64,000 nt of DNA, taken from NCBI RefSeq assembly GCF_030052815.1, contig NC_079495.1, positions 58,348,422-58,412,421 on the forward strand, written 5' to 3'. The stretch is from Hevea brasiliensis (taxonomy: Eukaryota; Streptophyta; Magnoliopsida; Malpighiales; Euphorbiaceae). The number at the start of each line of letters is the position of its first letter. Positions within the stretch are counted from its first letter, which is position 1. The notes under the pieces were generated by a model. The model ran no database searches. It worked only from the letters and a program-made list of their open reading frames with translations, and was not told where the DNA came from. The translations under genes and the position numbers were made by a program. Shown here in pieces: positions 57,605 to 64,000 of this stretch.

Positions 57605-60600
57605 TGTAACACCCCTAAGTTCGGTAGTGCGTTCTACTGTTCCGATGACCAGTGTTGTCCGGACAGCTAGGATGCCTAGAACTATACTTCGTTATGAGTG
57701 AGGAGACATAAAATAATGAAATACAAGATAAGAAAATACAAGAAAAACAAAGGAAAAATAATAGCAAAGAAATGTAACCAAGTTAAGCGAGCCGAGAACC
57801 CTAGCGATGGGTGACCGCACCGGGAAGTCACGGCGTGGACCGTTGACTAGCCCTGGACTGCGAGGAACCCTGGAAAATATTTTTAGTACTTAAATAGACC
57901 CCTATTGAAGTATAAATACCATTAGAAATATCAAAGAAAAATTAATTAATTAGTACAAAGAAAAACGGGAAATCGAGAAAACGACAAAAATCGGTGTTAC
58001 CGAAAAATTTGAAATGCAAACCGAAAAGGGGCATTTTGATCATTTGACACCTAGAGTGGACTTTTGACCTAAATGTCCATGAAAAATAAGTGGTATTACA
58101 TTTTGAAAATTTAATGAAAAATGAAATTGAAGATAAAATGTAATTTAAGGAAAGTTGAGGGCAAAAGTGCAATTAAAAGAAATCTTAAATTAAACCAATT
58201 TTTAATTAACTTAATGGGGCACCACGTGGGACATTTAGTGGCCATATAAAGCCACCTTTGGACAGCACAATCTGCATCTTCTTCTTCATTTTTTTCATTA
58301 GCCGTATTGCTCTCCCATAGAAACCTCCATTGATGTCCCTAAACCAAGCTCCATGCATCCATTTTCAAGCCATTTTCCACATGATTTCCTTCATTAAATT
58401 TAGTCTACACAGCTTGGGAAGTGTTATGGCAGCAAAAAGAAGCACGATTGGTGAGGTTTTAGCAAGCTCTAACAAGAGGTAAGTGTCCATTTTCTTCCCT
58501 TGCCTAATTAAAACTTGTTTTGAGGTTGTGGGTAGTATTTTGGTTGAAAAATTGAAAGAATTACTTGAATAATTATTGGGTGTAACTTTTGGCAGCCATG
58601 GAAAGGAAAGGTGAGCAGATTATTCTCACTTGTAATTGATGTTAATTGATGAGAATTGGTGGGGATTAAAGTGCTTAAATGTAAAAGAGCTTAATTACCA
58701 TGTGTATGTGTGAATTGTGCATTGAAAATGAGGTTAGGAAATCAATATGGGAGATTGAAGTATATGTGTAAATTGGGCAGCCTTGATGTGCTTAGGAAGG
58801 CCTTAAATTCAAGTATATTTAATGTTGATTTAAGAACAATGAGATGTATGTTATTGATCTTGGTTAGTTGGATTAAGTTTGAGCAATTAAATTGTTGTTA
58901 GACATTGATTTGATCAATTGAGTGTGATGGAGAATTACTTGAGTTGAATTTGTATTTGGACATTGATTTAATTGCTGGATATTTGATCACATATATTGTG
59001 GCTGGATATTGGTTGTAGTATATTGATATTGGACAATTGACCTAAGTATAAAGTGCATAATGTCTATTAGAATTGCAAAAATTTGCAATGCAAAGTGTGT
59101 TAGTAAAAACAGTGTGCATTTTAGGCTCTAAATGGAATTGTGACTCCAATTGGTATGAGACCAATTGGAGGTGAAACTAGGCACAAAATGTGCCAACTTT
59201 CATTAAGAAAGCATACCAAAATTCTGCTTGCAAGGTGGCATGAAAAATGACCAATTCGGATTAAGTGCAAGTGAAACCTGAAAACTGACCAATTGGGCAG
59301 CAGTTAGTATTTAGGCCATAACTCACTCAAAATAGGTCCAATTGACCTGAAATTTTAACCATGAATAGTTAAGATCCATACCTACAAGTCTTATGAAGAC
59401 ACAAAAGCCCAGAAATGACCATAAGCAAGTCAAACAGCTTGCACAAGTTCGGGTCCAAAAACTGGCCGAACCAAAGTTGACCAAAATTGACCTAAAATGA
59501 CCAAATTTGATGCCATTTGACCAGCAATAGTAAAATGACCATAACTTGGTCAACATAACTCGGATTGACCTAAAATTTTGCCCCGCGTTCCATAAGACAT
59601 AGATCTACAAGTTTGTAGTTTTGACCGAAACCCGAAAACCGAGGGAACTAGGTCATTCGGCTAGGTCAAACTAGTATACCTAATCCAAAGAAGTTGTATT
59701 AAAATGCACTAAACAAGGAAATGAGTTTGGTAAAACGTACCAACCCTAAAATACTATCGAATGTGACATATTAGTGACACTAAAACCTAGTTTACCTAGA
59801 ACGCATCGAGAGTCGATATATTAGGTGATTAAGCAAATAATAGATTTCAGTGAACTACTTATCAAGCATTATCGTTAGAGACAGTTTAATTTACTACTGA
59901 AACACTTCAAATTGTGTTTCTCAGTTAGTAAAGACTCAGGGAAAGGGAAGGAAACACTGAGTCCAGACCAGGAGACAGTCATCAGAGGTTTGTGCACAAC
60001 GGCTATTTCTTTTGAAATTTTCAATTGAAATGAATTATGACTATTGTACATTATTGTTTTAAATTGTGTTTGTGCACAACTAGTTTTTAACTGATTTTGT
60101 TTTGAATATTTCATATGATTAAATGATATATTATTCTTATGTATTATGTTTAACAAGCATTGGATTTAATTCAATGATTACTGAAAATTGTTATAGTATG
60201 TATGAATTTAGCTTTGTGAAATGGTATTTCCACAAGTATTAAGCATTGTTATGGATTGAATAAATTATGTTTTGGAAAATTGTGATAGAACATGTTTTGA
60301 ATTGTTATGGTAATTTTCATGGGAAAATGCAAATTTATGATTTGAATTGTGATGAGCATAAAAATTATTGGATATTAGAATTGACTTTGAATCGAATTGT
60401 ATTGTGATTTATGCTCACTGAAAGGATTGTGATATTGTTTTATATCTCACTATAGATGCTTGACTAGGTTATTACCCGTCTCTCATTTGTTGAGAAGACA
60501 ATGGAGTTAGTTGTGTTTTGATTACCATGGTACGTGCACGCTTAGATTTTCCTCCGATTTGAGGTTAGATCTAAGTTTATTTTATCGTTATGGCCCTTGC

Positions 60601-61722
60601 GGAAGATTCATTATTGTGATGGTATCGCACGATGATTCGACCTCCCGACCATAGGGAGTTAGAATCGATTCGACTTCCCACCATAGGAGTTACAATCACA
60701 TCGAATATGGCCCTTTCGGATTAGTCTTGCATAGTTAGTGAGATAAAGATTGATTTTTGAGATAAAGATTGATTTTTGAGATACATAATGATTTTTGAGA
60801 TACAAAATGGATTTTGAATGGTAAGGAATTGTGATTTCAATTATGGTTTATGTATAATTGATTTTGTTGGAATTACTTAAATGGTTAGTCATGATTTGAT
60901 AAATTGAATTTTGTGATCAAAGTCATTTATACAAATGATTTTCATTATTGGAAACGAATATTTTGAGTTTTGAAATTTGATGAGTATTCAGATTCCCAAT
61001 TTATTTATCAGAATTTTGTCAATGTATATTGTACTATGTTTTAAATTATAGTTGTGCACCATCGAGTTCACCACTCAATGATAGCTTTGTATGTCGTCGC
61101 AGTAAGAAGAGCATAGAGCAAGAAGTAAATTTCCTTGAAGATATATTCAGATCACTCGGGTATATCATAGGTATACCCATGTACATAGGTTTTGATGTAT
61201 GCATGTAATAATATGTATATAAATTATTTGAGCAGTTGTATAGAAACTCTTGTAAAATATTTTGGTATGTAATTAAATGTAAATTATTGTAAATGTAAAT
61301 TTGAGATTTCATTTACTTGAATAATTTTGTATTATATTTCTTTTATATCAGTCTTTGAAAAATAAAAGCTGATTTTAGTTGGGAAAAATGTTGTGTTGAG
61401 AAATATGTTGGAGTTGAGATTTGCAAATACATATTGAAGTGCTTTTTTACAGGTTTTCTGAAGAACTGTTTTATCCAAAATACAGAGGGCACTCTACCAA
61501 AATTTTTACAGAAATTCCAAATAATTCAAATGTGTCAATTCTATCACTTCAGTTCAAAAAGGTTTTAACACCTATAAATAGTGCTCACCACTGTAAAAGA
61601 AGTAAGAAAAGTTTTGAAAATCCCTTGTAGTGTATTTAATGGGTTATCAGTAGACGGAGTTGGTAATTCATTAGGTATACTACGGGATCATGTTATGCCT
61701 TACAGAGGGGTAGGGTGTGACA
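57605..61722 (+). repeat. 3' LTR of element F
   Basis: 4118 bp, close match to 50569-54680, ends GTGTGACA. CCAATTGG octamers at 59146-59168. Between 60600 and 60700 it lacks several bases that the 5' copy has. Confidence 0.92.
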
Positions 61723-61727
61723 CATAG
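61723..61727. repeat. Target-site duplication of element F, right (CATAG)
   Basis: Second copy of CATAG, followed by the continuation of E reverse transcriptase. Confidence 0.95.
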
Positions 61728-62682
61728 TATCAGCTGAGGGGATTAGAGTGGATCCCAAAAAGATAGAAGTAGTAATGGAGTGGAAGCCTCCCAGAAATAC
61801 AACCGAGGTTAGAAGTTTCTTGGGGCTAGCTGGGTATTATAGAAGATTTGTGAAGGGGTTCTCTCTTATAACTGCTCCAATGACTAAGTTGTTGCAGAAG
61901 AATGTGAAATTTGGCTGGAACGACAAGTGCCAAGCCAGTTTTGAGAGGTTGAAGGCTATGTTAATAGAAGCACCAGTGTTAACACAGCCACTGTCGGGAA
62001 AAGACTTTGTGGTCTACAGTAATGCCTCACATAATGGGCTAGGGTGTGTATTGATGCAAGAGGGGAAAGTGGTCGCCTATGCTTCCAAGCAGTTAGCGCC
62101 ACATGAATACAACTACCCTACTCATGACCTGGAGTTAGCAGCAATGCACTGAAGATATGGAGGCATTATTTATATAGTGAAAAATGCTACATCTATACAG
62201 ACCACAAGAGTCTAAAATATTTGCCAACCCAGAAGGAGCTCAATCTTAGACAGAGGTGATGGATTGAGTTCCTAAAGGACTATGATTGTGTGATAGATTA
62301 TCATCCTGGGAAGGCAAATGTAGTTGCTGATGCTTTAAGCAGGAAGTCCATCATAGCTTTAAGATTACTAAATGCCTGTCTGTCCTTAGCTCAAGATGGA
62401 GCTATTTTGGCTGAGTTGCAAGTGAGGCCAACCCTGCTACAGTAGATACAAGATGGGCAGAGGGCAGATGAAAAATTAATGGCCATTGTGGGTAAAATTC
62501 TAGAGGAAAAGGAAACTGAATATGAGGTGAAAGCAGATGGGTGTCTGTATTACAGAGGAAGAGTGTGTGTACCTGATGATGGGGAACTGAAGACTAGTAT
62601 TTTGAAAGAAGCACACACTAGTGTTTATGCTATGCACCCAAGAAGTACAAAAATGTATAATGATTTGAAACCTCATTATTGA
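61728..62682 (+). pseudogene. Element E reverse transcriptase end, RNase H and linker
   Basis: Resumes RT at [18 protein letters not shown], then [18 protein letters not shown] and [10 protein letters not shown]. The RNase H start reads [18 protein letters not shown], where the first catalytic Asp of SDAS is Asn. A small deletion shifts the frame near 62145, then [22 protein letters not shown] 62257, [22 protein letters not shown] 62443, and the pre-integrase segment up to TGA 62680 (Trp expected). The first half of the HHCC zinc region (AHTSVYAMHPRST) lies at its end. Confidence 0.87.
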
Positions 62683-63129
62683 TGGCCTGGTTTGAAGAGG
62701 GATATAGCTGACTATGTGACTAAATGTTTGACATGTCAGCAAGTTAAAGCAGAACATCAAGTTCCATCAGGATTGCTACAGCCTATAAGCATACCTGAAT
62801 GGAAATGGGACCGGGTCACTATGGATTTTTTTAGTGGTCTACCTCTCACCCAAAGGAAGCATGATGCAGTATGGGTGATAGTGGATAGATTGACGAAGTC
62901 AGCACATTTTTTGCCAGTTAGGACTGACTACTCACTGGAGAAGCTAGCAGAATTGTATATCAGTGAGATAGTCAGACTGCATGGAATCCCACTTTCCATC
63001 ATATATGACCGAGACCCAAGGTTTATATCGAGATTCTGGAAAAAGTTGCAAGAAGCCTTGGGCACACAACTTCATTTTAGCACGGCTTTTCATCCCCAGA
63101 CGGATGGACAGTCAAAACGAGTAATCTAG
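62683..63129 (+). pseudogene. Element E integrase core (upstream of intron-like insertion)
   Basis: Zinc-region Cys pair [11 protein letters not shown], first catalytic Asp in [42 protein letters not shown], second Asp in [36 protein letters not shown]. The residue 35 positions after the second Asp is Lys, not Glu. The frame ends in TAG at 63127, a Gln codon in relatives, right at the boundary of the insertion. Confidence 0.87.
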
Positions 63130-63203
63130 GTAAACCCAAGAACTAATTGAATTTTCGCAATTAATAAATTGAAATGATAGTAACAATGTGAATTATGTGA
63201 TAG
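63130..63203 (+). other. 74-nt intron-like insertion in E integrase
   Basis: Starts GTAAAC and ends GTGATAG, lying exactly between codons (phase 0). Reading on without it puts the downstream codons IQEDMLRSC in the proper place. Reading through meets TGA after six codons, and 74 is not a multiple of three. AT-rich, as plant introns are. Confidence 0.75.
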
Positions 63204-63947
63204 ATCCAAGAGGATATGCTAAGGAGTTGTGTCATTGAGTTTGAGGGGAGCTGGGATAGATACCTCCTACTGGCAGAATTCGCATGCAACAATAGCTATC
63301 AAGCTAGTATTCAAATGGCTCCATATGAAGCACTGTATGGGAGAAAATGTAGAACCCCAGTGTGTTGGATTGAATTGGGTGAAGATAAGCTGGTAGGACC
63401 AGACCTGGTGAAACAGACTGAGGAGAAAGTGAAGATAATCAAAGCTAACGTGAAGGTTGCTTTAGATAGATAGAAATCATATGCCGACTTGAAGAGAAAA
63501 GAGATAGAGTATGCAGTTGGTGATAAAGTGTTTCTCAAAGTCTCACCGTGGAAGAAAGTACTGAGATTTGTAAGAAAGGGTAAGTTAACCCCTAAGTTCG
63601 TTGGCCCATATGAAGTCATTGAACGTGTGGAACCAGTGGCCTATCGGCTAGCTTTACCACCAGAACTGGATAAAATTCATAATGTATTCCATGTTTCTAT
63701 GCTGAGAAGATATTGCTCAGACCCTTCACGTGTCATTTCTATGGAAGAGATTGAAATCCAACCGGACTTGACATATACAGAAGAACTTATACAGATCCTA
63801 GCTTGGGAAGTGAAGGAACTGAGAAATAAACAAATTCCACTGGTGAAAGTGCTTTGGAGGCACCACAACACTGAGGAGGCAACTTGGGAAAGTGAAGAGA
63901 TGATGAGGCAATAGTTCCCTCAACTGTTTGTATCAGGTAAATTTTGA
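63204..63947 (+). pseudogene. Element E integrase C-terminal part with chromodomain
   Basis: [37 protein letters not shown], then TAG at 63471 (Gln expected), GDKVFLKVSPW, VRKGKLTPKFVGPYEV, YRLALPPEL, VFHVSMLRRY, and the chromodomain-like LVKVLWRHHNTEEATWE. TAG at 63912; terminal TGA at 63945. Close to the B protein at 23828-24589. Confidence 0.87.
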
Positions 63948-63963
63948 GGACGAAATTTTTATT

Positions 63964-63976
63964 AGAGGGGAAGAGT
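63964..63976 (+). promoter_or_regulatory. Polypurine tract of element E
   Basis: AGAGGGGAAGAGT before the 3' LTR start at 63977, preceded by GAGGACGAAATTT. Confidence 0.87.
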
Positions 63977-64000
63977 TGTAACATCCTCATTTTAGCTAGT
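63977..64000 (+). repeat. 3' LTR of element E, first 24 bp
   Basis: TGTAACATCC onward matches 46152-46175 with one C/T difference. Cut by the window end. Confidence 0.9.

Larger units (their letters stand above)
50569..61722 (+). mobile_element. Element F: Tekay-type element with mosaic, shortened interior
   Basis: LTRs 50569-54680 (4112 bp) and 57605-61722 (4118 bp), TGTAACACCCCTAAG...GTGTGACA, same subfamily as C, with TSD CATAG. The interior is only 2.9 kb: primer site, gag remnants, a decayed mosaic, a partial integrase with chromodomain and polypurine tract. RT and RNase H are absent, so it could only have moved with borrowed pol. Confidence 0.92.
46152..64000 (+). mobile_element. Element E: Tekay-type element lacking gag, hosts element F, runs off window
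   Basis: 5' LTR 46152-49326, primer site, then protease directly, RT (interrupted by F), RNase H, integrase, chromodomain, polypurine tract, and the first 24 bp of the 3' LTR at 63977 (TGTAACATCCTCATTTTAGCTAGT), which matches the 5' LTR with one difference. There is no gag between primer site and protease. All stops are of the C-to-T/G-to-A type. Confidence 0.9.

Overview
This window is plant heterochromatin built almost entirely from LTR retrotransposons nested inside one another. I see no host gene, tRNA, rRNA or CRISPR array. The plant origin rests on Ty3/gypsy chromovirus polyproteins of the Tekay/Del type (C-terminal chromodomain, initiator-tRNA-Met primer sites TGGTATCAGAGC, LTRs of 3-4 kb) and on Athila/Tat-type gag and pol. 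The species cannot be fixed from sequence alone; an AT-rich dicot genome is the likely source.

Layout. Names A-G are mine. (1) 1-9069: LTR pieces of a D family, including a head-on palindromic fusion of two LTRs centred at 3184, then a gag-only Athila-like remnant (6676-9069). (2) 9073-39770: element C (+), a full-length Tekay-type element with target duplication ACTGT. Its gag is interrupted by element B (-, 13169-31715). The 3' LTR of B is in turn interrupted by element A (-, 14236-21873, target duplication TGGAT), which keeps gag but no pol. (3) 39773-42300: a 3'-truncated D-family LTR (+), invaded at its first bases by C and further in by Athila-type element G (-, from 42301). (4) 46152-64000: element E (+), inserted in the reverse transcriptase of G. 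E lacks gag and carries element F (+, 50569-61722, target duplication CATAG) inside its own reverse transcriptase. E continues past the window end.

Insertion order therefore reads D before C before B before A, and D before G before E before F. All coding regions are broken by stops or frameshifts. Most stops look like C-to-T or G-to-A changes, as expected for methylated, silenced elements. If any element moved recently it must have used proteins from elsewhere: A supplies only gag and E only pol.

The most notable signals are these. A pair of consecutive stem-loops about 585-660 bp before the LTR 3' end is preserved across diverged LTR subfamilies by compensating base changes. A 74-nt GT-AG intron-like insertion sits at one exact codon boundary of the integrase in three copies (B, E and a fossil inside F) and is absent from C and from the second integrase of F. 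The same three copies share Lys in place of the catalytic Glu of the integrase. Spaced CCAATTGG octamers and two other palindromes recur at fixed LTR positions. Finally, LTR pairs disagree mainly at CAG/CTG/CCG sites, which may be a sequencing artefact of CHG methylation and would matter for interpreting the broken frames.
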